From NCBI GenBank assembly GCA_034696485.1, contig JAQIWT010001127.1, positions 1-12,306 on the forward strand: a stretch of 12,306 bases of DNA. Reading direction: 5' to 3'. The position numbers and the translations under genes were made by a program. Source of the DNA: Isohypsibius dastychi. Its lineage: Eukaryota; Tardigrada; Eutardigrada; Parachela; Isohypsibiidae. The notes under the pieces are model-generated. The model was not told the DNA's origin. It did not search any database and saw only the letters and a list, made by a program, of their open reading frames with translations. Shown here piece after piece: positions 1 to 10,658 of the stretch; within the stretch, counting starts at the first letter, position 1, and each line of letters begins with the position of its first letter.

Positions 1-3000
1 GCCGGCGTCTTGACCATCTCAGCCGTGTCACCGGAGATCCTCAGCATGATTTCAACAAATTCGGCACTGGTGAGTTACCTTTTATTTCTTTATTGATGTG
101 GTTGATGCGGAAAAGAAGTTTCGTGTGAGTGATGATGGGTGAGAGTTGGATTAAGCCAGTTTAATGAATAACAACGTTTCAATCTGGATTTGGTACACTT
201 CATGCTTAATCTGAAAAACAAGCTGTGAAAATTGTGAGCTACCATAAACGGAAAATACTCGGGAACGCTCGGAAATTCAAGAAAAATTTAGCGGTATCGC
301 ATTTGGGAAATTTCGAATTTTCCATTTGTGGAAGTAAGATTCTGAATAAATGAAAATCTCGAAAAGAAATGTGTAAAATTTGTAGTGTGGCAGTTGCTTT
401 CTCTACAGCCCGGTACTGAAAAATATACGCGAATATTGCTGATTCGGTGCGAAGGGTGGTGTGAAATAAAGTAATATCAGCAGGCTACTTCTGTAGGATT
501 GCATACTTTGGTGATCAGCCGCCTCATTTCTACGCAATTTTATACGGTGACCTTATTGACGGGTGTTCGGAAACGTATTGAAATAAGACATGGAATGAAA
601 ATAAAGTGCATATTTTAAATTGGGTGATAAGAGTTCGACATTTGTTAAACCAACGTAGCATTTGAGCAAATAATGGATATAATTGTGAACGACGATCAGT
701 TTTGCGAAAGCATTTTCGACTTCAGTTTTGCAGTAGATCAGACAATGAGATATAAAACAAAGAATCATTTTACGGAAAAGCGCTGTTATGCGACTGACAT
801 CCGGTTATTTTTAGGAAACAAGGACACTCTCTGGTTCAACCCACTCAAGGAAGGAGTCGCTGTTCGTGACGAACTATTGGCGTTTCACCAGGCTTTTTAT
901 TCATCCAACATCAGTTCTTTGGTTGTTGTCGGAAAAGGTGAGTTTTGTTCATGTTTTTGTATAAAATAAGAAACTTTTTAGGAGTTTTTTTTGTATTCCA
1001 GAGAGTTTGAACTTGTTGACGGAAATGGTCTGCAACATGTTTATTCTGGTTCCGAATAAGTCGGTCGAAGTACCGAAATGGGACAAACCGCCGTTTAAGC
1101 CTGATCACTTGAAAGTCCAGCTGAAAGTCGTGCCGGTAAAAGATGTCCGATCGCTGAATATTGTTTGGCCGATTCCCGATCTGCATATGTATTACAAAAC
1201 CAAAGTACGTCAATTTTTTTCCGATGATTCGGTGTTATAGATTTCTAGCAATACATTTGATTTCGTAGCCGGGACATTATGTTGGTGGACTGATTGGTCA
1301 TGAAGGACCCGGAAGCTTGTTATCAGCTTTGAAAGCGAAGGGTGAGATTTCGTTTTCTTGACGTGATTGGAAACTGTTTCGGTTTTGATGATCTGCTCTA
1401 TTCGAGTCACATTCTTGTCAAGCTCATAAATTTTCAGCTATTCTGTTTCTTGAGTGTATTTTGATTTTCTTAGTTTTGTTAGAGTGGACTTCCGGTGCGG
1501 TTTTTCGGTTTATGGGAGAATTTCGCAAAACAAAACTTGGATGGTTGTTTTTTTCATCTGATTTATTTCCTACTATTGCAGGTTGGTCCAACACTCTTCA
1601 TGCTGGTGAAGATGACGGAGCAAACGGGTTCCAGTTTTTTATGGTTGGAGTCGATTTGACTGAAGAAGGCTTGGGTAAGCTAGGATTTTTTCGATCCCTT
1701 TTTTCGTGTTGATAGTATTTTCTGATTACAGCGCATACTGATGACATTGTTCAGATGGTCTATCAATACCTGGACTTACTGCGCAAAAAGGGGCCACAGG
1801 AGTGGTTTTGGCAAGAAGATCGCCAAATTCAGGATATCAAGTTCCGTTTCCGGGATAAGGATAAACCAATTAGCGCGGCTCGAAATTTGGCTGCTGTGAT
1901 GCAGAAGTATCCGTTGAGTGAGGTGCTGACTGGGCCGGCTTTGATGAAGGAGTACAACCCGGAGATAATCAAGGAGCTCTTGAATCATCTCACACCCGAT
2001 CGGATGAGGTGAGAACTTTTTGAGAAGATGTTTGGTGGTATTTTTGTTTGTTGGATTTATTATTTACTTGATAGTTCTCTTTGTATTTCAAGCTGAAAGG
2101 AAATTACTATGCAAATCGATTTGTAGATGACTATTTTGTTAGCTTCTATCGGTTTGCTTTAAATTTGCTGAATTTCAAGTTTTTTTTCAATGAAATTGTA
2201 TCGGGATATTAAATATTTTCAGGCACGATAGATTCACGTTTACATTGGAATTTGCACTCTATGTTCGAAAACCACCGTCATTTTAACGGGTTTTTCTTGT
2301 ACGAAATTACTAAGCCCACGAATCTCGAATTTCAGTAACTTCTCCAGTTTTGTGCGAAATTGCGGTGATATATTCGGAAGTTATTTTGAATCATGTTTCA
2401 AACCTGAAAGGTGTTCTTTGATCGTTTATCCGCACAGTATTCGCACGAATTCAAATTTGGAAATGTATGTCTTCAATTCAAATATGAACTAGAAAACAAT
2501 ACTGAACCAAAATCGGAATCTGATCATTTCATCGTTTTTTTCTTGTTGCTTGCAGAATCTCCATTTCTTCTCAAGGTTACAAAGGTGTTGTGACAGAGAA
2601 AGAGCCTATATATGGCATTGAATACTGTGTCGATAAAATCCCAGATAATGTCGTTGCCAGCTGGAAAGAGATCGCCCCTCATCCCGATCTTGCACTTCCT
2701 ACACCGAATGACTTCATTCCCCAACATTTTGACGTGCTTTCTCCGTCGGAGGCCGTAAGTTGATTCATCCTTATGTTCTGTTTTGGTTTTACTAAATGTC
2801 GTACTTTGGCGAATTTAGATTCATCGCTTACCGGTTCTGATCCGCAAAACCGACTTTTCTCGACTTTGGTATGTGAACCGTTCTGCTTTGAGATCTTTTT
2901 TTTGAGAGTGCTTCTGTTTTCAGGTATTTACAAGATGTGGAGCATAAACTTCCGAAAGGCGTTGCCAATTTCGAATTATGCAGGTAACGGGAGATGATGT

Positions 3001-6000
3001 GTTTCTACTTGATTATTTCGGGATGAAATGGCTTGTAGATAGTAGATACTAAGGTAGCTTAATTTGTCGAGCCCACGTAGAATACTGGTGAATAGACTGG
3101 GCAGCATGTCCGATTAGACGCGGTGATTAGTGTGATTATTCAAGTTTGCTTTGTATTGAAATTGTAACTTGGAATAGATAAATAAACTGTTTTTCAGACA
3201 AGATCTGCAATGAAAAAATTCTGGAAAAAATTGTAAAGGGGGGTAGAAGGATGAGTTGTTTTGTTTTTGGATTTTTTCTCCCATTGTCTCGTGTAGTAAA
3301 ATAGCACTTCTCTCTGCGAGAACAAACGCTGTGAATGAACACCGATTAAACTTTCCTGGCAGTATCGAAAATATCGGTGTTTATTTCAGAATACCATGTA
3401 AAAATATAGATATATATCATTATTATGCGATATCGCATAATTTTGGATTTCCTGTACCATACACGTGCTGAATTTTATTGTTATTTCCCTCTAACAGCAT
3501 TTGGTCTTTCTTGTTCATTTTTGGTTGGGAGTTTTAAATTTCACAATTTCTGTTTTTAACTTTTATTTATGATCTCGTTAACTACATATTTTCTGTTAGG
3601 AAGATCCCAAAATGAATGAGGATGAACTTTTTGGGTTTTTGGTCTCCAAGTTTAAATCTGGTTTCTTTTGCAGTCCGGTTGTTTACAAAGATCCACTCCG
3701 TGCTAACGCCACTCACTTATTCGTGGAGCTCTTCCGGGATGCCGTTTGTGAAATGACCTATGCGGCTGATTTGGCTGGGATGAAATATGTGATTGATCAG
3801 TCGAAATATGGGTTAACAGTAAGTGTCGGCGGCCCTTCCGCATTTTTGTCGAATTTGCTTAACCGTTTAAATCCCACTTGCAGCCTTCGTTGCAGCTATC
3901 AGTTCGCGGCTATGATGACAAGTTGGATGTGTTGTTGAAAATGCTGGTGGAGAAACTTGTCACTTTCAAGCCGAGTCCAGATCGGTTCGCGGTTTTGAAA
4001 GAAGTGGTAAGTTTAACAGTGGAATGGTAGCGGTCGTAGTAAATTATTATTGTGAAACATAATCACAAATTACAAATACGTAGGCTGTTGTTATGATAGT
4101 ACATGATCATTTTTTTAACGAGACCCAGAGTTGAAAAATGCACATTGTTTTATTATTCTGAAATATTTCCCGAATCAGTAGAAATTCGGAACAGAGTTCA
4201 AGTAGCAAATCTGCATAATTGGAAACCGCTACCAGAATGAAACTGCGAGAGAATTTCTACTTTTGTAGTTTTGTTTTGAAGCTTCATGAAATTGTTCGTG
4301 ATGAATTAGTAGGATCGAGAGGCTCAATATAATCAACTGTGATGTTTATTTAAAATTTCAGTCGGTGAAGTTGATTTATTTGGGTTCTCTTGGGACGAAT
4401 ATTTTTCGGTATTCTTATCTATCTCGCTCAGCATAGTTCCGAATTGTACTATGCTCCCCGAAGTGTCCGAATTATCCTGTGGATTTTTCCGATTGATATT
4501 TCATTATGACTTATCTTTCTCAACCGAGTTTCTCTCATTTTTTCTGTCTGGTTTTTGGATCCATCATCATTATTTCATTGATGCACGGTACTTTATCACT
4601 CTGATGTGTTATCGAATTTCTGCATTGAGTTTTGTTGACTTTTTTGATGTTTTATCTCGGTGTCGGTGTCTGAGATTACGGTATGCTGTATTTGTCTCTG
4701 GTTTACGTATGTCCTGGAGCATTTCTTTCTTATTATGAAAGGAACTCTATTTTTACATTTGATTGATTTCCTGAACATTTTCCGTTTTTTACACCGATCC
4801 TCATTATATAACTGAAATTTATTCGGAATTCTTTTTGTTAACTTTGACTTATTCTTGACTGGGTTTTTCTGTTGAATTGTTGTTGTGAATGTATGTTTGA
4901 TGGGTTTTTGATTCATTGGATTTATTTCAGTACGGACGTCAGCTGAAGAACTTCTTCGCAACCGAGCCGAATCGCCAGTCGATGTGGTACTTCAATGTCT
5001 TGATGAGCGAGACATGTTTCAACAAAGAAGTCTTAATCGGCGCTTTGGAGGAACTGACTTATGATAAACTGATCACCTTGTCTGCGGAAATCTTCAAGGA
5101 GATCTATGTTGAAGGCTTCGTTTATGGAAATGTCGGCCGGAAGAAGGCGGAGTATATGATGGATATCATGGAGACTGCTCTCCGTGGAATCGGCGCAAAG
5201 GCGATCGGAAGTGATGAGCGACTACGCTTGATCCAGCTTCGCGATGGTAAAAATAATCTCGTAATTTCCGTTCTTTGAATCTGGGTTGATTAATATGTCT
5301 GGGTAATCTCTGAACCTGATCCGAATTAGCAATATAAATCGCCGTTTTTCTGCCGGAAGTTGATGAGGTAGAAAGCACGTGTTTTCAAATGACGGTGAAC
5401 AATAAAGTGATTGGAAATAATGTACGAATTAACGTGAACATTTTCAAGCCAGGAATGACTTTGTTTTTTTCAAAAACTTTTTTTCCCGATTTTTCGCTGA
5501 CCTGAAATTTTCAGAATTTAACTGAAATTAAAGTCAGGAGATCTTCGGCACTAATTCAGCCGGAAGTTAAGCTGCGGTATTTGATCCATTTTAGTCTATG
5601 TATATTCCATTTTGTGGATTGAATTTCGGTTCTAACCGGAAGTGTCGTTAATTTCAGCTTTTTCTGAATTCGGAAGTTTCTTTTTTGATTCTTGTTTTTA
5701 ACCGTGATTCGATGCGAGTAGTCTTTGTAGCATATGTAAATGACTATGTGAAATCGAGAATCGCTTTGCTTTCGTACATTAGCATGGGATCAGTCTTGAC
5801 CCAGAAATGGGATTTTCAGTGTGCGTTCGGGGATCAGCTTCGGTTTTCGTTGCTGTTTGACTATTCGCATTTTTTCATTTGATTCAACGTAGATTTTAGA
5901 TTGTTTTTGACATCGTGTTTCACATCTTCGGTTTTAGGTTCGGAAGTGGTCTACCATCAAACCAACGCGGTTCACAAAAGTTCCTCCGTGACCAGTTATT

Positions 6001-7439
6001 ATCAGTGTGCTTTCGAGGACAAGCGTCAAAATATGTTATTGGAGCTCTATGAACAGATCATCAACGAGCCTTGTTTCGATATTTTGCGAACAAAAGAACA
6101 ACTTGGTGAATACTCGTTTCTCCAGTTTATTTTTGAAGCGGTTTTTTGGAAATATATTTTGTTGTTGTTTTTTCAGGATACATCGTTTATAGCTCGGTCA
6201 AGAATGTCAGCGGTGTTTTGGGATTGCAAGTTCTCGTTCAGTCCAACCGAACTCCCGATCATGTCGACACCCGTATTGAACATTTCTTGGCGGAAATGAG
6301 CGTAAGTATCATAGTTACTGTAGATTAAAAGTTAATTTCTAAAAATGAAAATGTCATTTAATTCCAAAATTCGTGATCTCTCTCTAGTTTTGTAAGATTC
6401 AAGCGAAATATTGCGGAAATGTGCGGAGATTTTTCTTTCGTTTTTCCTTGGCTTTGAAAAACGCCTTTGATTCGGTTTGTTTTTGTTTTCAGACGTTTGT
6501 TAAAGATCTGACGGAGGAGGAATTCCAGACTCATATTGAAGCTTTGGCAGTCCGGCGTTTGGAGAAGCCAAAGACTATTATGCAACAAGCCAGCAAGTTT
6601 TGGAATGAAATCTATGTTCGCCAATATAATTTCGATCGGGATAACGAAGAAGTCCGCGAATTGCGAACGATCACTAAAGATGACCTTCTCAAATTCATTA
6701 GCGTGAGTATTTTCTGACCCATCCTGGAAAATTCTGCTCGAAGAGTCCTTCACTGATTTCGTATTTTAAAAAAGAAAATTGAGGTGAAATTTTTGCGTGA
6801 TATTGTGTAACGTTTTGATAATGGTTGGAATTTTAATAAGCTAGTTCTAGAGATCCTGGATTTTTAATATGTTTTTTTGCGAACCATTTTCGCTTTAATT
6901 TTAACAGACGTTGAGAAGCGGTCGTATTTGTTCGATTTTTGTAGCAAGTCTAAAGCGCGTATTCTGGATTTATTATCCGCAATAAAAATTCTTGTTATTT
7001 GAAACGCGATACTTGAAGATTATGTCTTCATTTTGAAGAACAATTGTTTCGGAATTTGAAAATTGTTCTAATCCTGATTTTCCCTCTTCAGGAACATTTA
7101 CTTCCGGGAGGAATGAAACGAAAGAAGCTGACAATCCACATCACTTCAACGGTTCCCAAAGTTCCGAAAGATCAACGAAGCAAATCCCGAAAACGCCGAG
7201 CGGATGGAGCAGATGGTGAATATGTGGAGAGCTCTCCAGCTGAAAGCACTGGTTCGGAGGAGACTGGAACTGACGACTCGATGGATATGCCTGGGGAAGC
7301 TGAGCCGGCTCCACCAACGGAACAAGTCTCCAAGAAACACGCAGAAATCATCAAAGATATTGATGGGTTTAAGAACCAAATGAGCTTCTTCCCGCATCCG
7401 CCAAAGTATACCGATATTGATAAATTACATGGATATTGA
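1..7439 (+). CDS. IDE: Insulin-degrading enzyme (insulysin, M16A zinc metalloprotease), 5'-partial, 16 exons
   Basis: Degrades insulin, amyloid-beta and other short peptides inside a closed chamber (family knowledge). Exons joined in frame: 1-69, 815-937, 1002-1204, 1269-1341, 1582-1674, 1732-2008, 2556-2754, 2819-2868, 2924-2983, 3674-3818, 3884-4006, 4931-5246, 5938-6105, 6177-6301, 6493-6702, 7092-7439 (TGA). Translation from base 3 gives 859 residues and matches animal insulysins from about human residue 199 to the C-terminus: the end of domain 1, then domains 2, 3 and 4. Visible hallmarks are [15 protein letters not shown] (141-148), [15 protein letters not shown]-like [18 protein letters not shown] (626-636; human R824 and Y831 conserved) and QYNFDRDN. 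The zinc motif HxxEH lies upstream of the window. The last exon has a roughly 35-residue longer linker (basic KSRKRR, then Ser/Glu/Asp-rich), and the C-terminus is LHGY, with no peroxisomal SKL-type signal. Family assignment is near certain; individual exon edges rest on reading frame and homology. Confidence 0.96.
70..814 (+). other. Intron 1 of the insulysin gene (745 bp)
   Basis: Donor GTGAGT follows the FNKFGTG codons and acceptor TTTTTAG precedes GNKDTLW. The junction rebuilds a Gly codon. The last ~140 bases happen to be open in frame with the next exon from an ATG at 673, but that stretch does not resemble insulysin and sits where the alignment needs no insertion. I see no RNA gene, repeat or independent gene in it. 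Confidence 0.85.
2009..2555 (+). other. Intron 6 of the insulysin gene (547 bp)
   Basis: Donor GTGAGA follows TPDRMR and acceptor TTGCAG precedes [10 protein letters not shown]; the split Arg codon is restored. It is AT-rich, with a decoy acceptor (ATTTCAG near 2335) and no supported gene or repeat. Confidence 0.85.
2984..3673 (+). other. Intron 9 of the insulysin gene (690 bp)
   Basis: Donor GTAACG follows FELC and acceptor TTTTGCAG precedes PVVYKDP; the join gives [12 protein letters not shown], which aligns with the family without a gap. The last 62 bases are open in frame with exon 10 from an ATG at 3612. A perfect 20-bp palindrome lies at 3422-3441. Otherwise AT-rich with no gene seen. 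Confidence 0.85.
3422..3441. repeat. Perfect 20-bp palindrome in intron 9
   Basis: The half-site ATTATGCGAT is followed directly by its reverse complement ATCGCATAAT, with no spacer and no mismatch. A 10-bp perfect arm at any position is expected about 0.01 times in a window this size. It could be a dimeric transcription-factor site in an intronic enhancer, or a chance event. Confidence 0.9.
4007..4930 (+). other. Intron 11 of the insulysin gene (924 bp, the longest)
   Basis: Donor GTAAGT follows RFAVLKEV and acceptor TTTATTTCAG precedes YGRQLKNFF, phase 0 on both sides. The second half (about 4440-4930) is strongly T-rich, which creates long hydrophobic plus-strand and Lys/Gln/Asn-rich minus-strand open frames. 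These look like composition artefacts. No gene supported. Confidence 0.85.
5247..5937 (+). other. Intron 12 of the insulysin gene (691 bp), rich in CCGGAAGT
   Basis: Donor GTAAAA follows LIQLRDG and acceptor GGTTTTAG precedes SEVVYHQTN; the split Gly codon is restored. The donor is the weakest of the fifteen. The intron holds three exact CCGGAAGT octamers (5353-5360, 5560-5567, 5636-5643) and a TCGGAAGT near-copy close to 5670. No coding gene seen. Confidence 0.83.
5353..5643. repeat. Cluster of three CCGGAAGT octamers
   Basis: Three exact copies in the same orientation lie within 291 bases, at 5353, 5560 and 5636. CCGGAAGT matches the known ETS/GABP-class binding core. The third copy shares a longer 14-base word, AACCGGAAGTGTCG, with the minus strand around 11081-11090. 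Whether this is a binding-site cluster or the remains of a dispersed repeat cannot be told here. Confidence 0.6.
6703..7091 (+). other. Intron 15 of the insulysin gene (389 bp)
   Basis: Donor GTGAGT follows DDLLKFIS and acceptor CTCTTCAG precedes [12 protein letters not shown], both phase 0. AT-rich; nothing else recognised. Confidence 0.85.
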
Positions 7440-7895
7440 CAGCCGAAGTTTTTGGAGAACCGAATGGATTGAATTTTACCGATAAATCGATTTTCGACGC
7501 CATCTGCTTTTTCGATTACTTTCCGAAAATCTTGCAGCAAGACACATGAAGCTATCTGAACGAGTTGTCACCCCTCAGCGACATGAGATAAAATCCAAAG
7601 GTCACCGCATGGTCGTTTTTTTGTTTCGGGAAGTGGGTTCAGTTCAGGCAGGTGAGAACAACAGGAAATCATTGCTAGCTCGAAGCGTGGACTAAGAATC
7701 GCAATAATTTCAACACTATCCTACCATCTGACGATGAGCTCAGTTTTTACTTCGCTGGCTTACTTCCACTGGGTTTCTCTCTGTTTTCTCGTGTAACTCT
7801 GTTTCACGACTGTTCAAATACAGCAATTATTATACCATTAACGAAAACCAATGAACGAAAGTAAAAAAATAGGTGGCCACGAATACCAGGAAACT
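7440..7895. other. Convergent intergenic region with the two 3' UTRs
   Basis: 456 bases separate the TGA of the insulysin gene from the TGA of the opposing kelch-like gene. No canonical AATAAA was found on either strand. The best plus-strand candidate is GATAAA at 7587-7592. On the minus strand only loose AT-rich variants such as TATAATAAT occur near 7825-7840. No coding potential was recognised. The short spacing means the two transcripts could overlap at their 3' ends (inference). Confidence 0.6.
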
Positions 7896-10017
7896 TCAAT
7901 CATCCAACCGTCGTTTTGTTCTCTTCCGTGGAACGAGATTGAATGAAGAGGCCAGCAGCCGAACAGGTACAAAATCTCCAAGCTCATCCATTTCCATGGG
8001 GATTTCCTGGCGCTCTGTCCACACATCTCTAACATGATCATACAAACATGATGCAAGCTCCTCTGCTTCCCCGGCGAAGACCACACAAACAATTTTTTTC
8101 TCGATATTCAGGATCCTCCAGATCGTTTCAGGGCAAGCGGCTGAAAAAAACCATTTTGGTTATCAAATTTGATCAATTTAAATGTGAGTTGGTAAATATA
8201 AAATTGAATCTTACCACTGAGTCGAAGTTCCGAAGTAGCTGCATTGAAAATCCACAACTTGTTTTCGAGAAACCCTGAAGTTACAGGTCATCAGCTTCGT
8301 ACAGCAGCTGGTTGAACTTGGGTCTTACCTGTGATGTATGCTAAACCATCAGGCCCAATGCAATAACTTTGTGGGAACTCTGCGAAGTTCGGTGTGACGG
8401 GTAAAGCATCCGACCAAACCTCGTTTTCAGGGTCATATGTGTAGCGACAATCATCACTTAATACATGGATGTTTCCGGCAAGTCCAATCAGCAAGAGATT
8501 CCAGAGGTTGATAAGGTCGACTGGCACATTACGGATTTTGCTCACATTGCTGCAGATCTGGTCCGTACAGTCAAATTTGAAGAAACCGCGCTCAAGATGT
8601 CTAATGTTCAATAGAGTCATATAAACAAAACCATCAAGATGTGCTGCTGCGCAATCTGTAGATCAGACTCTGGTTCATCCTCTATCGTTTAAATTACACC
8701 AGAAAACTTACAGTTCGGTAATTCTATATAGGTGTAGGGAATCCTGTGTGCAACCTCCGGTATCCAGTTCTCAAGGATTGAATCTCCTGTAACCTCGGTG
8801 TGACCTCGAAACAGGCAAATGACATTTGCCGGAGATACACAACCACCTCGATTCAAAACACTTTTCGCGTCGAGTTTGATGGCCAAAGACGCTGATCCCT
8901 CAGATCGAGTGAATGGGTCATAACACAGCAACTCTGCACCTCTAACGGCTCTGCCGTCTTTACCCCACGGAAAGAATGCCACCACTTCGACTGTTCCTGA
9001 AATAACAACGTTCTAATCAAGCTACCAGCTAGTAACAACGGCAGATACACACGTTGCTGGGATTCCGAAGAAGCGTTGATACAAGCAATAAACATGCGAA
9101 CAACAGAAGGTACTGACGATCCATTCCGAAACTCTGCCAGAAGATTTTCCGAAAGACAACCACCGCGAATGTATTTGGCCATGGCTATGAAGTCATCCGA
9201 CCTTTTTGAATTATCGACAGCAACCCAGCGGCAAAGAGTTCGGAAGAGTACATCTTCCGACACAACAAAAAGAGCGGGATCAGAGACAATATCCAACCAC
9301 TATAAAAACCAAAATACGTTAGCCATCCGACTAAAATTACTGATTACTACTATATACCTGCTTTCCAGACAGATCCATCAACTGCTCGGAACACGTCGCA
9401 AGAATATATTCAAATCTGGCCCTTACTAATCCCGAAACTTCCCCGCTCAGTCCAACGTAACCGTGATATTCCTCTGAAGTCATGAAGCACCACAAAATGA
9501 CCGAGTTGTTTTCATTTTCTATCTCGTCTCGAATCAACTTCGAGAGCCGATCGGAAAGGTCTGCCATCGCCAGGAAGTTCGCAGCACCAACGAGAGTCGA
9601 AAGGTCACTGTGACCCCCGATTTCCAATAATCCAGTCGAAGCCAGCTCGAGCAAACTGGAAATACAAAAATGAAAACAGTTTTCTTGTATCGAGCAATGA
9701 AAGCATAATCCTAATTCTCACTTTTTGAACACTTCAAGTAGAATATTCTCCAGTTTGATTTCAGAAACTGAGTCTGCTTGATCGTTGTTCCAGCGTGCCA
9801 CGAAAGGTCGGAAATATCTGCTGATCCGGAGGAGATAACTTTTGCAACAAACTATGGCACTCCCATCTTCTCCTTCCCCGCGAACAATAATCTGCTTGTC
9901 TAAACCCGTCATCCAATGTTCTCGGAGGATTTGCAACGAATCAACAGCGTCAAGCTCAAACAACTTGATGTACGACTTCCCATTCCTGTGAATAACGAGT
10001 CCTGCAGGCCAATCCAT
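7896..10017 (-). CDS. Kelch-like protein: BTB-BACK with degenerate kelch repeats, complete, 7 exons
   Basis: Probable CUL3 ubiquitin-ligase substrate adaptor (family role, inferred). Exons in transcript order: 10017-9722, 9655-9358, 9299-9053, 8996-8712, 8655-8329, 8274-8215, 8140-7896; introns are 54-74 bp, all GT-AG. Joined, they give 585 residues, the usual KLHL length. BTB, about 38-150: KSYLLRISRYFR, then LLELASTGLLEI and VGAANFLAMADL. The usual His before the Lys is Cys58. BACK, about 165-275: VSEDVLFRTLCRWV, then LSENLLAEF. C-terminal half: about five or six kelch-like blades with the YD...W pattern, including LLCYDPFTRS, YTYDPENEVW, KLWIFNAATS and CLYDHVRDVW. Only one double glycine (YITGG) is visible, so the propeller is very divergent. 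Basic tail RKRTKRR. The start is the first ATG in frame and has a favourable context (GCGATGG). Orthology to a named KLHL is not claimed. Confidence 0.9.
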
Positions 10018-10025
10018 CGCAGGAA

Positions 10026-10027
10026 CT
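10026..10027 (-). other. Candidate 3' splice site just before the kelch-like start codon
   Basis: On the minus strand a pyrimidine-rich run ends in CGTCTCAG eight bases before the ATG at 10017. This would suit a 5' UTR exon spliced onto the first coding exon. A possible upstream partner is the strong donor at 11997-11998, or the donor-like sites at 11245-11266. If it is not used, the 5' UTR simply reads through. Confidence 0.3.
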
Positions 10028-10301
10028 GAGACGAAAGATATGGAGGCGAAAAGCGATAACCGTTTGCTTCTCGAGGATATCTGGTTGAAAATGGAAAATG
10101 GACTGCTTTCTGCCAGCTTGATTGAGCATAGAATCCCAGCATTGTGTTATTCCAGTTACTTCTTAGCCATGAGCTACCCGCGAAGTGAGTACAGCGGTAC
10201 GCGCTCACTATTACCTCACCTCAATTGTTCCGCTCAACCAGAATGTTTGTACTGCTCTTTTGCCAAACTCTCGTTTCTTGGTTGCTTCTACAGTTTATAC
10301 A

Positions 10302-10580
10302 CTAGACGCGAGCCATTATCGTAACCGGAATCCCAACCCTAGATTGCAAAGCTCCAGCAATATCGAGCCCATCGCCAAACAAATATGCGTACTGACCGGA
10401 AGTCGTCTCCTGATACATCATGGCAGTTTCTGATGAAACTGAAACCATCTATTTCCAAGCAGTGATACCAGTTTTACACGCCAGTCTATCACTTGGTGGA
10501 ACAACCACAGAGATCCCGACTTCCACAGACAGAAAAATCAAGCTACTTCCGGTCAGAACTGTGGAGGTGGGATTTAATGT
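10302..10580 (-). pseudogene. Open frame broken by one in-frame stop; possible gene relic
   Basis: After a TAA at 10583-10581 the minus strand is open for 43 codons, meets a TAG at 10451-10449, and continues in the same frame from ATG 10448 for 48 more codons to a TAG at 10304-10302. Both halves look protein-like: the first is rich in beta-branched residues (SVEVGISVVV), and the second contains YLFGDGLDIAG and GIPVTIMARV. I recognise no family. It may be a relic with one nonsense change, two exons with unclear borders, or chance. The opposite strand at 10420-10635 is also open, which lowers confidence. Confidence 0.22.
10392..10556. repeat. 12-bp perfect inverted repeat built on CCGGAAGT
   Basis: CTGACCGGAAGT at 10392-10403 is matched by its exact reverse complement at 10545-10556, with 141 bases between the arms. 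Both arms contain the octamer enriched elsewhere in the window. Expected rarely by chance at this distance; it could mark the ends of a tiny inserted element, though no flanking duplication was noticed. Confidence 0.75.
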
Positions 10581-10658
10581 TTATGAACACAAGGATTCGC
10601 CATCTGAGCTTTCTTGCAGTCGCCAAGGCCTATAGTGTATCAGGTATTTAGAGCTCTC

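Noticed and set aside
553-768. Minus-strand open frame in intron 1
   Set aside because: Short, no family resemblance, in AT-rich intronic DNA, overlapping another open frame on the plus strand.
3600-3673. Alternative acceptor at 3598-3599 extending exon 10 upstream
   Set aside because: Joined to exon 9 (phase 2) it reads into a TGA after four codons, whereas the acceptor at 3672-3673 restores the family alignment without a gap.
4596-4961. 121-codon minus-strand open frame across intron 11 and the start of exon 12
   Set aside because: It is antisense to T-rich intron sequence, hence its Lys/Gln/Asn/Arg-rich composition, and it overlaps a well-supported insulysin exon. No domain.
6358-6753. 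131-codon minus-strand open frame opposite insulysin exon 15
   Set aside because: It lies antisense to clearly conserved coding sequence (QYNFDRDN region); its composition follows from the complement.
7146-7540. Two overlapping minus-strand open frames opposite the last insulysin exon
   Set aside because: Shadows of the real plus-strand coding frame; no recognisable domain and no splice support.
9076-9429. 117-codon plus-strand open frame within the kelch-like gene
   Set aside because: Complement of the conserved BACK-domain exon and its intron; the minus strand has homology and correct splice sites.
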